Notes: generated by a model from the letters alone, not told the origin. Counted from the first letter of the stretch, positions 47,588 to 59,744 are shown. The stretch: DNA of 64,000 nt from Benincasa hispida (GCF_009727055.1 NC_052354.1:434640-498639); one strand, 5' to 3'. Made by a program: numbers and translations.

Positions 47588-49005
47588 CAACTAAGAAAAA
47601 CAATTAAAACTTAATTTAAACTTGTTTCCATTTTTGTAAACACAAAACTTTAGTTAAATGCTAATCATGAATCGCATTATAAAATCGCCAAATTATAATA
47701 CCGAAATTGCACAGATAAGATAATAATACCGATTAAATAACTTAGGATTATTAGTAATACATATTGGAAACTACACCTAAATAAGTAGAACTGATTAAAC
47801 GATATACTATGATAATTAAGTAGCATATATGGGAAAAGATACCTAATAATTAGTATATATTGAAAATTTTAAATTTGTTTATAAAAGTTTAGGGTAAGTA
47901 GTGTATATTGGAAAATACACCTTGTAATGTAGTATTATTGGAAAATATAAGGAAAAATGTAAACATTTACAGATAAAAAACCAAGAAATGATAAAACTTG
48001 ACAACTACGAAAAATATTTAATTAAAACTTAATTTAAACTTGTTTCCAACTTCTTTTAAAAAATAAAAATCTAGTTTAAGTACGAATCATACATTATATA
48101 ATCGGTAATTAAAACACTAAAAAATTTCATTGGTAAGATACTAACCCGGATTGAGGAGTTGGGGTGTGTTGTCAGAGAGGGGTGTCTTCTGTGTGGGGAA
48201 GGTGTGGAGTCGTGGGATCATTTATTTTTTGAGTGTGGGTTTAGGAGAGAGGTTTGGTCTAGTGTGTTGTGTCAGTTGGGTTCGACGCATCGGGTGACTG
48301 GTTGGGATGTAGAGTTGAGTTGGTTGTGCCGTGTGGGGTCGGGTAAGGGGGTGTGTAGTAAGTTGTTCCATGTTTTCTGGTGTGCGTCCATATACTACAC
48401 TGGTAGGAGCGTAATCGGTGGCTACATGGAGGTCGACCGAGGTCGGTGTTCACTCTAGTTCACCTTATGGTCTCTACGGTTCGTGCTTGTGCTACTTTCT
48501 GGCGGGTTGACCTTCTTGGTCTTATCTAGTGTGTGTACGGTTGTTTTTTTCTTTTGAACTCCACGTTGTTCTCTGCTTTGCTGTAGCCACTAGTTGGTGG
48601 GGTTTTCTCTGCCTTTCTTCCTGGTGGTTTGCGAGTTTGCGTCTATGTGTTGATTTTGTTCTAGTCTTATCCTCTTGGTATTGTTGTGGTTTTGTTGCCC
48701 TGTCTTTGCTTATGCTTTGTTGCTTTGATGCCTTGATCCCGAGTTGTGGGATCCTCTTTGTTGTTGTATAATAATATCACCTATTCTAAAAAAAAAACAG
48801 ATACTAACCCTAACTTACATAGAATTAGTATATAATGAGAATTATACCTAGATAAGTAGAACTACTTAAAATGATATCTTATGATAATTAGTAGATATTA
48901 GAAAATATACGTTGATAAAGTAATATATATTGTGAAATACACCTAGATATAAAGTAGTATATATTGAAAAATATAAAAAAGGTAAATTTTAAAAATTTTA
49001 AAAAA
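47588..49005. repeat. Tandem duplication of ~400 bp, second unit split by a LINE
   Basis: Unit 1 runs 47588-48000 and unit 2 runs 48001-49005, excluding 48148-48810. Both contain 'aattaaaacttaatttaaac', 'aagtagaact' and repeated TATATTGGAAAATACACC phrases in the same order. Unit 2 has a deletion of roughly 60-70 bases. Confidence 0.65.
48136..48810 (+). mobile_element. 5'-truncated LINE with perfect 12-bp TSD AGATACTAACCC
   Basis: AGATACTAACCC at 48136-48147 and 48799-48810 flanks a 651-bp insert ending in an A-run. The open frame 48159-48458 reads CLLCGEGVESWDHLFFECGF, a zf-RVT zinc-binding pattern (C-x2-C...H...C) found at the C-terminus of plant L1 ORF2. It then ends in a stop, and a T/G-rich 3' UTR follows. 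The base composition (G/T-rich) is quite unlike the AT-rich surroundings. Confidence 0.88.
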
Positions 49006-49036
49006 ATAGTCTCTTATTTTGAAACTAAAGGAAGTG

Positions 49037-50010
49037 TGATAACTGACCTATTTACGTCATTTATTAGCTTAAATTTTAGCTAGTTTTGTACAAATAGATG
49101 AGCTTTCACGTGTTATTTAGTTAAATTTAAGGTATTTGAGCAATTAGAGCACAATAGAAGAATTCACAGATAAATTAGAGCTTTTCAAGCATTAGAGTGC
49201 ATTGAATAAGCAATCTCCAAGAAGAAGAAGATGAGACAAAGAAACGTTGGAGCTAAAAAGAAAAAAAAAAGAAAAAAAAGCATCGCAGCGCTACGACAAT
49301 TCCAGCAAAAAGTGGTAGTCTCTCTTCAATTTTTAGCCAAAAATCTTATCTTTTATCCTCTAATTCAAATAGACAAATTAATTTAAATGTGATTAGGATT
49401 TCTAAAATGTTTGAGGAATTTAGACAATTCAAAGAGAAAATAGTCATTGTTCAAGTTCTACCCAATTTCAAAAGTAAGAAAGATATTCTTTATGAAATCG
49501 TGTTTCAAGGAACAAGTGTCACATGTATCTTTAAGAATTTTTCTTCATTTATTTTATCTTTTCTAGTAGATTTTTCATAGATTTTATGGATTTTGAGTTT
49601 TATAGTGATGAGTAGTAAAACTTTATAATTTGATAAAACATTGTCTTTTGTTTTGGATGCTATTTTATATTGCAACACTTACATTTTTGCATTCTATCTT
49701 TAATGCTTTTAATGCTTATACCAAGTATGAAATGATTTGTAATTTAAGTTGGAGTTTGGAAATGGAAATTATTAAATAATCTTTAGGTTGCATAACCAAT
49801 AACCAATAAAGTAGCTAATACAGAAGTGAGGTTATTTTATTAGAAGTTGTTGAGATTTCCTTCATAAGGAGACCTAATTCTTGAATAAAAGTGGGAACGG
49901 TCTATTCGTAGTGACAACAAGATAGATTGAGGATACACCTAGAAGTAATCAAAGAGAATAATTTCTTAATGCATTATTAATTTATAAAAAATATACCAAA
50001 ATGTTGATTC
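49037..50010 (+). mobile_element. Probable gypsy LTR remnant
   Basis: AAAGGAAGTG, which is polypurine-like, is followed by TGATAACTGACC at 49037, the same TGATAAC start as the Athila-like LTRs. The first bases again form a hairpin. 'gcatcgcagcgctacgacaa' near 49281 recalls phrases common in such LTRs. The right end is unclear, and 63-codon ORF 49389-49580 is not convincing. Confidence 0.4.
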
Positions 50011-50718
50011 TAGAAATTAATAAGAGTTTAATTGAGTTCGAAGAGGATGTTGATAGTTTAGAAAATTCTATGTTGTTGTACGTTCTTAAAATCTAGTTAA
50101 TTTAAATGATATCGAATGCATGAGATATGTCTTTTAACTTTTTCCTTTGAATTGAATATGATCTCTACATAATTTGGAGGAGTAGTAATTTAAATATAAT
50201 TCATGTTCAAGGTCTAATTATTTAGATAAAATGAGGTAGAAATAGTCATGATATTCAACTAAATTAATAGCCCAATCCCAAGAACAATAATCAAACTCAA
50301 TCACTATATTAAAGCTTGACATTGTACACTTGTGGTTTTGTATGGTGTAAAAACCACACGATAAAGTGGTATCACTATTTTTTCATAAACATCAAAGAAG
50401 ATGCTAATGAAATGACATGTTTGAGAGATTCTAAAATGATTAAAATCACTTTTGTTATTTTCAAAATCATTTCGAAAAAATTTTAATGATTCAAAATCAA
50501 TTTTAATATTATGAAATCCACATTTAAAAATGTAAAATTAAACATTGATAAATTAGTTTTAAGTGATTAATATAATATGGATGATTTTGAATATGATAAA
50601 AATGATTTTAGCAATTCTAAAATCACTTGCAAACATATACTTAAAAATTGTTTCAAATAATAGTTTAATGTCAAAATAACTTTTGACAATTTTCAAACAC
50701 AAAAATTGGTCTTAGTTC
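50011..50718. other. AT-rich stretch, nothing recognised
   Basis: Repetitive 'aaatgattttaaaatcactt'-type words at 50430-50640 are AT-rich and partly self-complementary. No gene is seen. Confidence 0.4.
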
Positions 50719-50830
50719 GAACATAACGCAATTGGTTAATATATAAATTCTTGATCAAGAGGTCAAGTATTCGAATTCATCTCTCTACTTCTATATATTG
50801 TTGAAATCTAATTAAAAAAAAATTAAAATA
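50719..50830 (+). mobile_element. SINE-like fragment
   Basis: 'acgcaattggttaatata' is A-box-like and 'aggtcaagtattcgaattca' is B-box-like. They are followed by 'tatattgttgaaatctaatt' and an A-run, a typical plant SINE 3' end. Confidence 0.5.
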
Positions 50831-51284
50831 AAACAAACAACTGAAATGTGGGTTTTATTTTGGGTGTGAAATTGGAATTTGGACTTTGGGGTTTTCATAT
50901 TCAACATAAATGAATTTCCCAATTCAAAACTTGCATTTACATGCTCTTTTTCTTTTTAAATATAATTGGTAAATGCAAAGTCAAAGGTTTGACATTTTCT
51001 AAATGCTCCCTATACTTAGTCTCACAGCACATGGTGTGGGAGTACTTCAAAATTTTTAATGGAAACCTCCTAAAACTACCCTTTCACCAAATATTAATAT
51101 TTTTACTCTAACTCATTTTTATTTATAACAAAAAAAAAATTGTAATTTAAAATTATGGTTGCTTTTATTAGGTATACTAATTAACCAATAAGATTGACCA
51201 TAGTCAAATTAATGATTAATCATTTTGATTAGTAAATTTCACTCTTAATCTTTTAAAATGTCTAAAAAAAATTTATTCTGAAAA

Positions 51285-51440
51285 ATTTTGACAGATAAAA
51301 AAAATATCAAATTATTTATAGAAATAGAAAAAAATACTGATAGACACTAATTGACTTCTATCAACCAAGATTAAAATTTTACTATTTTATGTAAATAGTT
51401 TTCCTTATTATTCTATTTTTGAAAATTTTCCTTACATTCT
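51285..51440. repeat. Small AT-rich MITE-like repeat, copy 1
   Basis: 'atcaaattatttatagaaat' through 'actgatagacactaattgac' to 'aaatagttttccttattatt' matches 56600-56820 in order, with inverted ends (AAATTATTTA.. / ..TAAATAATTT-like). It is a non-coding interspersed repeat. Confidence 0.5.
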
Positions 51441-51936
51441 TCTGGAAAAAAAAATTAAAATTTGTTAATTAGTATAAGCAGGTCATTAAACTATTGTTGA
51501 ATTAAATTGTTTATACATATATAAACACATACTTACATATATACATGTGGGCAAGTAACATAGTACTTGAGTTACTTGTTCATATCCAAATATGTTAATG
51601 AAAATAATAATATAACAACACATCTACATTTTTATTCATAAAATTGATAAATTTCTTAGATTTATATCTGCTTGAAATTATAATTAATAACACATTTTAT
51701 AATTTTAAAAGATTATGGACTAGAGACTAACAATTACTTAATAAATTAGAAATCATTCAATATATTTAGCCATGAAATTTAATTGTAGCTTAACTGATGA
51801 GGACACAAATATAAGTTCAAAACAAAAATTAAAGGTTCAATGCTTCATAACCTATGAATGGTTAGATTTTTTTTTTTAAGTACCATATTGTATATGTCAA
51901 TTAGGCTTCACTTTAATATATTCTCTGCAATGACAC

Positions 51937-51971
<35 letters not shown>
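51937..51971. repeat. (CT)n(AT)n microsatellite
   Basis: About eight CT units are followed by about ten AT units, directly beside the fold-back element. Confidence 0.95.
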
Positions 51972-52586
51972 GGAAAAATACCTTTTAGCCCTCAAATTTT
52001 AGGTTTAGTTTCTATTTAGTTCTTAAGTTTCAAAATATTACACATTTAGTCATTAAGTTTTTAGTTTGGTTTCAATTTAATCTTTAGGTTTTAAATGTTA
52101 CAATTTTACCCTTGACATTTTGACATTTGAGTTTTACTCGAATTTGGTCCCTATGTTTCAAAATTTACTCTCTTACCTTTTTGATTATTCACTAAATACT
52201 CATTTTTCGTCTTTAGTGTTAATTTATGTTAATAAATTAAAAATAATTATGATTAATTAAGTTTCACTATTTTTTTTTATTAGTTTTGAAATTAAAATTA
52301 AAATTTAACATCATAATTATTTTTAATTAATTAATAAAAATTGACGTTAATTATTGAAAGTAAGTATTTAATGAAAAAATTAAGGTTAAAAATGTAAAAT
52401 CTTGAAGTCTAGAGATCATATTGAAATAAAATTCAAATCTCAAAGGGTAAAATTATAACATTTTGAAATTTAGGTACTAAATTGAAACAAAACTCAAAAT
52501 TTAATGACCAAACGTGTAACATTTTAAAATCTAGGAACTAAATAGAAACTAAACCTAAAATCTAATAATAAAAAAATAGTTTTCCC
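51972..52586. mobile_element. Large fold-back (palindromic) element, ~615 bp
   Basis: The left arm from 51972 (GGAAAAATACC, then TTTAGGTTTAGTTTCTATTT) is the inverted complement of the right arm ending 'agttttccc' at 52586. The match continues inward for roughly 300 bases per arm with mismatches, to a centre near 52270. Words such as TTTAGTCATTAAGTTTT recur along each arm. There is no coding. The flank is a TA-rich microsatellite, so the target duplication cannot be read. Confidence 0.75.
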
Positions 52587-53907
52587 AATATTTAAACAAT
52601 AATAAAAATTTGATGAAGAAAGAAAGAAAGAGATGGGAAGGTAGCTTCGGTTATTCTAAAAGTCTTAATGATTTTGGCCCACTTTCAAGGTTGGGCGGCT
52701 GATACAGTTACACCAATTCAACCCTTTTTCCCTCCACACCTACTCTAACAGTATCCCCCCTCTTTACAACCCAAACACACAAAACATACAATACCTCAAT
52801 TTTCCCAAACCAAAATCATTACTAAATTCATTATCCCAATCCGCTAAAAGAAAAATCAAACCTTCGAGTTCTGAGTCGATCAGTCGGATTCGTGGAGTTT
52901 CGTCAATGAAAACATGATTGAACTGAGTTCGCCATTAGTACTCTGCAATCTTCAAGACCAAACCTATTCTAACATTACAAAAATTGTACATATCCTAATC
53001 GAGAGTCAAAAGATAGCTATTCCTTATAAATAGTCATACCAACAACCTCAAGTAGTGGTAAGAATTGTTTTTTTGTGTGTTTACCTAAACTAAATATTTC
53101 TTGTACGTTAGGCATCGGTGTGTACTCGATTCGGTACTACACTCGTGCAAGAACTCTTTTGTAGGTCAACTACAACAACAGGTTTAAACTAGAGGAGATT
53201 TCTACACCAACACACTCATCATACAAACCTAAAATCTTTCCATAACATATTTAATTAAATAAACCCACTTTAATTTATGTTCAACTATATTTTATATAGT
53301 TAAATATGAAGCTTAAAGTTAATTCGAATATACTAAACTAATTAAGATTTTATAATCTTGACTAAAGGTTAGAAGTTTGGATTCTAATCCATGCTTATTA
53401 TTGAACCCAAGAAAGATATAAAAGTTTAATCTCGACATTTAAAGTCGTATAATAATGTCATTTTTCATCTTACTCTATCGTAACAGTCAAAATAATTAAA
53501 ATGAATCCCTACTAACAAATTGAATTTGTAGAATAATTACTCAAAATTCTATTTCTAGGTTGAGATAAATGAAAGAATACAACTATACATGTAGACAACT
53601 TTTGTCTCTCTTTTGTAGAGAGCGAATTCCAACACAAACTAGAGATGATATTAACAATAATCTTTAATAATAAATGCACACTTTCTTTCTCTATTATTTA
53701 ACATATTGAGAAATTTAAACGTCATATATAAAAAAAAATATTTGGATATATTTTGAGTCACACTCATCATTGATACAACATATGTAGGATGGGTCATTGG
53801 GGGAAAGGAATAATACATATATATTTAAAGTGGAAAAAAAGGAGTTAATTAATTAATTAGAAGAAGGAATTAGTACTAATAATAAGAATTAATTAAGTTA
53901 ACAGTAA
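52587..53907. other. Intergenic stretch
   Basis: There is no convincing gene. A possible SINE-like B box ('gttagaagtttggattctaa') lies near 53367. The 3' flank of the AP2/ERF gene (minus strand) is at the right end. Confidence 0.4.
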
Positions 53908-54387
53908 TTAGAGTGAAGAATAATCCCAAATAGAATGATGGTGCATGTTATAATATTCTTCGTCCAAATCATGAGGCTGTAAAGAAAGCGCCTCCGCCGC
54001 CATCTGCATCCACATGGTCGGAGAATCCAACGGCGACTCATTAATGGCCTGAATCTGGCTAGGGGACAGCCCCACCCGAACCGGCGCCGGCGGTTCGGGC
54101 GGTTTGGTGTTGGCGAACTGCAATGCAGCCATGTGGGCAGCGGCCTGAATGTGGTCAGGGGAGGAGCTGGCCGGGCGGGGGAAGGACTCGGCCAGCTCGG
54201 GGAAGTTGAGGCGGGCCTCGGGGCCACGGAGATGGAGTGCGGCGACGTCGTAAGCGGCGGCGGCCATTTCCGGGAGGTGGTAGCTACCGAGCCAAATTCG
54301 GGTTTTTTTGCCCGGTTCGCGGATTTCGGAGACCCATTTTCCCCATTTACGCTTACGAACACCTCTGTAATTGGGTTCTTGTTCCAT
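53908..54387 (-). CDS. AP2/ERF transcription factor, DREB subfamily (159 aa)
   Basis: A single-exon DNA-binding transcriptional regulator. One AP2 domain spans residues 7-64, with [39 protein letters not shown] and ending LNFPEL. Val and Glu at the two diagnostic positions (WVSEIRE) place it in the DREB branch, which usually binds DRE/CRT (CCGAC) sites. The downstream [21 protein letters not shown] segment is characteristic of TINY-like group III / A-4 members. The C-terminus is acidic (LDEEYYN) and ends WDYSSL, a likely activation motif. The start was taken at MEQEPNYRG; the frame is open 88 codons further upstream, but that part is low-complexity leader. No EAR repression motif is seen. The GC content of the gene is far above its surroundings. 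Group member identity cannot be fixed without a tree. Confidence 0.9.
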   Translation of the reverse strand: MEQEPNYRGVRKRKWGKWVSEIREPGKKTRIWLGSYHLPEMAAAAYDVAALHLRGPEARLNFPELAESFPRPASSSPDHIQAAAHMAALQFANTKPPEPPAPVRVGLSPSQIQAINESPLDSPTMWMQMAAEALSLQPHDLDEEYYNMHHHSIWDYSSL

Positions 54388-54492
54388 GAGAATGAATGAA
54401 TGAATTTGAATGGATGAGAGTTGAAAATAAAGAAGAAAAAAAGAGAGAGTAGGGGTTTTGAGAGTGTGATGGGAAGTTGTGAAGTGTTGAGT

Positions 54493-54502
54493 TAAATAGA
54501 GA
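54493..54502 (-). promoter_or_regulatory. Possible TATA box of the AP2/ERF gene
   Basis: The minus-strand reading CTATTTAAC lies about 105-115 bases before the start codon. A CT-rich leader (CTCTCTTTTTTTCTTC) follows it, a usual layout for plant genes. It is a weak match to TATAAA. Confidence 0.35.
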
Positions 54503-54678
54503 GTTGGAAATATATGTATGAAGGAATAATTGAGTGAGGTTTCGAGGTAGGTGCTTTTTTGAAGTGGGAAGATGCTGTCAATTGGAAGGAACCAAGACCA
54601 CGTTTTTATATTATTACTATTTATTTTTATTTTTAATTTATTTTCTTGCATGAGTCAATTGATGACACGTGTCTTACT

Positions 54679-54703
54679 AATATATATATATATATATATA
54701 TTT
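54679..54703. repeat. (TA)n microsatellite
   Basis: About twelve TA units, some 300 bases upstream of the AP2/ERF start codon. Confidence 0.95.
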
Positions 54704-56574
54704 GGAAAGAAAAAGGATAAATCTTTTAGAAAATTTTCATATAGATGTATGGGAATTATTATCTCTATATATATGTGTGATTGATTGTATTTATGCTTGG
54801 AAAGGTTTCTATTTTGGGTTTTTTTTTTGAATGTGTGTTGGATAGTTGAGTTGATAAAAAAAAAAAAAAATTAATTAACATAATATGGATTAAATTAGAG
54901 AAAATAATATTCAATTATGCTCTAAAGTTTGAAAGTTTGTTCCAAAATAAAGAGTTAATATTTTTGTTACAATGAGAAGGTAGTTCATGTGACGATTTAT
55001 GAGTAAAAATTGAAAGATATATACGCAATATCACTTGTAATTAATATGGTCACTTACGTAAATTGACGTGTGGATTTTTTTTTTAACTATATCTCTTTTT
55101 AAGATGAAATAAATAGTGACAATGGTTTAAATCTTCTATATAATTTTGTATAATATCATATAAGTAATTTTTAATTACGCACCAACTATCACGTTAGTAC
55201 TTTTTTTTAATCTTTTATTTTAGTGGAAAAATATTTTTTTTTTACAATTTAAAAGGTAATATTAAACTATCTGGAAGTCTACAGGTATAATTGAAACCTA
55301 CTCTTTTGTTTATTACTTAATTTAAATGAAATATATATTAAAATTTGAGTTGAATTGCAATTGTTTTTACATTTTTTCTTAACTTATGATTTTTTTTTTT
55401 TTTTTTTTGCAAACAATATTATTTTTTCTTCTAAAAAAAGTATATAGTATTCAAAGGTATTGTGTAATAGTTGATTTTGTTGATATTTATCATGTATTTT
55501 ATAAGTTTTGAAAAAACAATAAACTAATTTTTTTTCTGTGTTTACTCAAAAACTAAAAACAAGAAGCAAGAAAAATGAATGATTAGTTTTTGGACATATT
55601 TTTTAGTTTGTTGTTTATGTTGATGTCAAAATCTGCCCTACAAAATTGTGAGGTGGATGAACAAAATGTGGAAGAACTTGAAAAAGTTGAGTGGACATTA
55701 ATGTGGCACCGACCTAAGTCACAATTACACTAAACTAGTTAGAATTTTAGATTGAGACAGATCAATGATTCAATATTGTAGGTAGCTATTTTAAGAGATG
55801 AAAGGGAAGAAGAATCAAATTGTGGCAAAAACAAACTACTTGAGGTTATTTAACTTAAATCTCTCAAGGTAAGCTTCAAGGAGACTAGGGTTTTAATTTC
55901 ATAAGACTCGTGAAGCTCTAATCACTACTTTATGTATTGCCTTTTCGAAGTTGAATGTTACTTTTTCTTCTCGAACACTCAAGAATTGGGTATCGATGAA
56001 AACAAGAAACAAAAAGCAGGAACTATTATGTCTAGTTTTAGAAGAGACATACCACGAAAATAAAAGATCGGGTCAAATATATATGGCACCGTAGAACCAA
56101 AGATCAATTCAAAGTGCTCCTCCTTAGCCCAAGGGGCTAATAAACTATCTAATAGGTATGTATTAGGTCATCTACTTATCTTATAGATACATCATTATAG
56201 TTATAAAAAAGTAATACTATTATCACTCTCATACTTTAAAGTTTCATATACTCTTTCACTCTCTGACTTAAGTATTGGAGTGAATATGGCAAGAACCAGA
56301 CTAGTGAGTACTTTCTTGTAGGTTACATTCGTTCTCAACAAATTTACCATTGTTATCAGACGATCATACTTTTTTATGGTCAAGTATTTATCGAGGATTA
56401 AATTAGAAAGGGGAGATGAAAATATTACCCACGATATGATTTTTCTTTCATTTTTGTTTCATCCAAACATCTTATCCCATTCCAAAGAATGAGAATGTTA
56501 CACCAAAAGAGTTTTTTTTATTTTTTGTTTTTAGTTTAGGAGAAAAAAGTCATTTTTGTCTATTAACGACATCA
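54704..56574. other. AT-rich intergenic stretch
   Basis: No gene is recognised. A run of about 20 T lies near 55390-55408. A slightly more complex stretch at 55630-56400 has no open frame longer than 60 codons and no motif I know. Confidence 0.45.
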
Positions 56575-56830
56575 TAATTAAAAAGATAATTTTCACATAT
56601 AAAAAAAATCAAATTATTTACAAAAATAACATAAAAAAAATATTAATAGATATCGATAGACTTCTATCAATGTCTATAATAAGATATCAATGATAAACTT
56701 ATATCAGTTTTTATCATTGATAGATACTGATAGTCTTCTACCAATCTCTATTAAAGAAGATTAAATTTATTGTTTTGTATAAATAATTTCTCTTATTTTT
56801 CTATTTTTAAAACTCCCCTAATTAAAAATC
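56575..56830. repeat. Small AT-rich MITE-like repeat, copy 2
   Basis: It contains inverted words around 'atagacttctatcaatgtct' and 'tttatcattgatagatactg', with outer arms AAATTATTTA and TAAATAATTT. It is longer than copy 1 at 51285 but collinear with it. Confidence 0.55.
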
Positions 56831-57939
56831 TAAAACTTTTAAGAATCAGTCTCTAAAATTCATTTTTTTAAAAAAAAAATTGAAATAGGATTAACATATA
56901 TCAAAACCACTTTTGGCATATCATTCCCAAATTTTAAGAAACTGCAAAAACAATAAATTAAAATAAAAAACAAATCATATTATCCATGATGTAAGTTGTA
57001 ACTTAAATCATTGTACGTGCGTACGTGCATGTTTTGTATTTTTAATTTTATTTTTGTAAAAAAAAAAGATTATTTAATTTATTTAGTTATAAAAAGGAAA
57101 AAAACAATAATGAGAAAGAAAAAAAAAAGAAAGGGTACTATTGTCGATGTCACAACGGCATTATTGGGGGGACATGAAAGAGGACTACGTACAAAGTATC
57201 TCATTGAAGATAGACAGACAAAAATGGGATAATATTTCAGTACTCAAAAACTGGAGTTGTACTTTTTCAGATTTCTTTACTTTTTCCATATCCTTCCATT
57301 ATTATTCTTTTCAATCTCCCAATTCTAAAATATCCCTTCAATTAATACAAATTTACTCCCTTTAGGCCTTAACTTTCAATTTGTGTTTATAAGGAATTGT
57401 TTGGATAGCTGAAATATAATGAGAATTATTTAAAATCTAAGAGTGTCGAGATACGTGAGGAATCAAGGACATAACCAAAATGAAACATGAAGATAATGGA
57501 AAAGAGGATTGAGTTGAAAATGATAGGAATTGAATGATTTAATATTAATCAGACCCATAACATTCATAGGTTTTGAATTACATTATATTATAAATCTATT
57601 CCATTACCATCCCGAAACAGTTCCTAAATAATGTGAATAAGTTTTTAAAGTTTCAATTTTGTATTCGATAAATTTCAAAACTTTATTTTTTTTTTTTTCT
57701 GTTAATAGATATTTGATATATTAGTTGTATCTTTTTGTAAAAAAAGAAAATAGACATTTGATATCTTCTGTTTTCTTTAAAAAATTGATAATTATCTATT
57801 AAATATAAAATTAAACTTAAATCTAATGGAGCCCTAAAATCTATTTGGTTTTTGGTTTTTGAAAATTGAGCTTATTTTCTCCCAAATTCTTACCATGGTC
57901 TTGTTGCCCTAAAATCTAATTGAGCTTATTTAAACTGGT
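56831..57939. other. AT-rich intergenic stretch
   Basis: The 57011-57365 ORFs are low-complexity or motif-free. Nothing else is recognised before the tandem-repeat cluster. Confidence 0.4.
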
Positions 57940-58090
57940 TGATATTCTTGGATGACCGACCTTTGGGCTTATTGACCTTCTTAGATGATCGACTTTTGGG
58001 CATGTTGATCTTCTTGGATGATCGACCATTGAGCTTGTTAATCTTCTTAGATGATCGGTCTTTGGACTTGATGATCTTCTTGGAGGATTA
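57940..58090. repeat. 33-nt tandem repeat, about 4.5 copies
   Basis: The unit is like GATCTTCTTGGATGATCGAC followed by CATTGAGCTTGTT. Because 33 is a multiple of three, one plus-strand frame stays open and would encode an 11-residue repeat (LIFLDDRPLGL-like); a minus-strand frame is open too. There is no start codon context or longer ORF, so this is a repeat, not a gene. Confidence 0.8.
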
Positions 58091-58609
58091 GTGTTCGCAC
58101 GAGGCTTCTGGAGAAACTTATTTCATGGAGTTGAACTTGATTTGGTGTTGATGTTGATGTTAATTTGATGTGATGTGATTCGATTTCAAGTACTTGATCC
58201 TCTAATTCTCTCTCGATTGTATGCATACGCTTGATGTATAAAAGCAGAGCGTGTAGATGTTCTTGAGCTTGAAGTATTGGAAGAATGCTTGTATCTTCAA
58301 AGGACTTCAGTCTTCAATTGTGGTCATCGAAATTTGTCTTCCACTTCAATTTGGGACACATGTCAACTCCTAATTAGTCCCAAATTCGATGATTTGGAAA
58401 TTCGTCATTAATTTAGTGAATGACGTAGCAATTTGTGATTGGTTCAAAATTTCTCATTCAACAAATGCCCTTTTTGAGATTTATGCACATATATGGGTAG
58501 ATGAATCTCAAAAAATATAAAGTTGGAATCGAAATTCAAATATATTTATTCTTGAATTTGATCTCAATTAATGTGTTAGTCAAACTATGAATTTAGTACA
58601 TAAGTTAAA
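58091..58609. other. Spacer with TATA-like element inside repeat cluster
   Basis: It contains 'gatgtataaaagcagagc' near 58235 (a TATA-like box) and GAAG/CTTGA-rich words resembling the 35-nt repeat further right. No gene is seen. Confidence 0.4.
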
Positions 58610-59370
58610 CTGGGATAAAATTTGGAATATGGCCAAATTTTAATTGGATATTTTACCCCCAATTTGATTTGAAAATATGGATAAGAACCTAAATTTAGAT
58701 GAATTTGATATAAAATTTGGAAGATGTCCAAATTTGAATTTTACATCAATTTGAGATTTTATCCTTAATTTAATTTGAGTTAAAGATAAAAGTCTAAATT
58801 TCGGTGATTTAGATTTGAGATAAAATTTGGACATATGGCTTTGATTTGGAAATAGGAATATGTCAAAATTTTAATTTGAGATTTTATATATAATTTAATC
58901 TCAAAGTTGAACAATTGTTTTTTTTAAATAAAATTTGGAATATGGCCAAATTTTAATCTGAGATTTTATCACAATTTGATTTGAAAATAGGATAAAAGTT
59001 AAATTTGATTTGAACTTGCGATAAAATTTGGAATACGGTCGAATTTTATTTTGAGATAAATTTGAAACTTTATCCCTAATTTAATTTTGTTTCGAGGATA
59101 AAGGGCTAAATTTGAATGATTTGAACTTGGGATAAAATTTGGAATATGACCAAATTTTAACTTACATTTTATTCACAATTGAATATCAAAGTTGAGCAAT
59201 TTGAATTTGGATAAAATTTAAAATATGGCCAAATTTTAATTTGAAATAAATTTCAATTTGATTTGGATGGAGATAAAAGCTAAATTTAATTTGAATATGA
59301 GATGAAATTTGAAATATGGTCAAATTTTAATTTGAAATGAATTTGAGATAAAATTTGGAATTTGCACAAA
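58610..59370. repeat. Degenerate tandem repeat of roughly 50-110 nt, about 9 units
   Basis: Each unit starts with GATAAAATTTGGAATATGGC and continues CAAATTTTAATTTGAGATTT, then a variable part. GATAAAATTT and AAATTTTATC within one unit are inverse complements, so units could form hairpins. Unit lengths vary from about 46 to 112 bases. Confidence 0.75.
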
Positions 59371-59555
59371 CTTAAAATTGATGTAAATGGATTTTGATAC
59401 ATTTGATTTAAGGCTAATCCATTCAAACCCACAATCTTAAATTCAAATTTAAAAGATGAGATATTTTGATTCAAATCTTATCAAAATCTTTTAGAAAGGT
59501 AAGATCTTAGTAGGAAATCCAAATTAAATTAGAAATTTGAGTCTATATTGGCCTC

Positions 59556-59564
59556 TATAAATAG
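59556..59564 (+). promoter_or_regulatory. TATA box (TATAAATAG)
   Basis: 'ggcctctataaatagggctc' is a near-ideal plant TATA box. It is followed by a long pyrimidine-rich tract (59590-59720) and then tandem repeats. It may be the promoter of an LTR-type element or of an unknown repeat transcript. Confidence 0.45.
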
Positions 59565-59744
59565 GGCTCACCACATATATCTTTCTTATTCTCATTTTCC
59601 ACTCATACTGTATTTTCCTATTTCTTTTCTTCCTTTTTGTTTCTTTCTTTTTCTCCTTTCTTTTCTTCTTTTTGTTTTTTTCCTTCTTTTTTTTAATCTT
59701 TTTTTGTTTCATTTTTTTTCAGCGATGCCCCGATACGTGACCGC

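Noticed and set aside
54133..54399. 88-codon plus-strand ORF and the minus-strand ORF 53898-54362
   Set aside because: Both are shadow frames of the GC-rich AP2/ERF gene.
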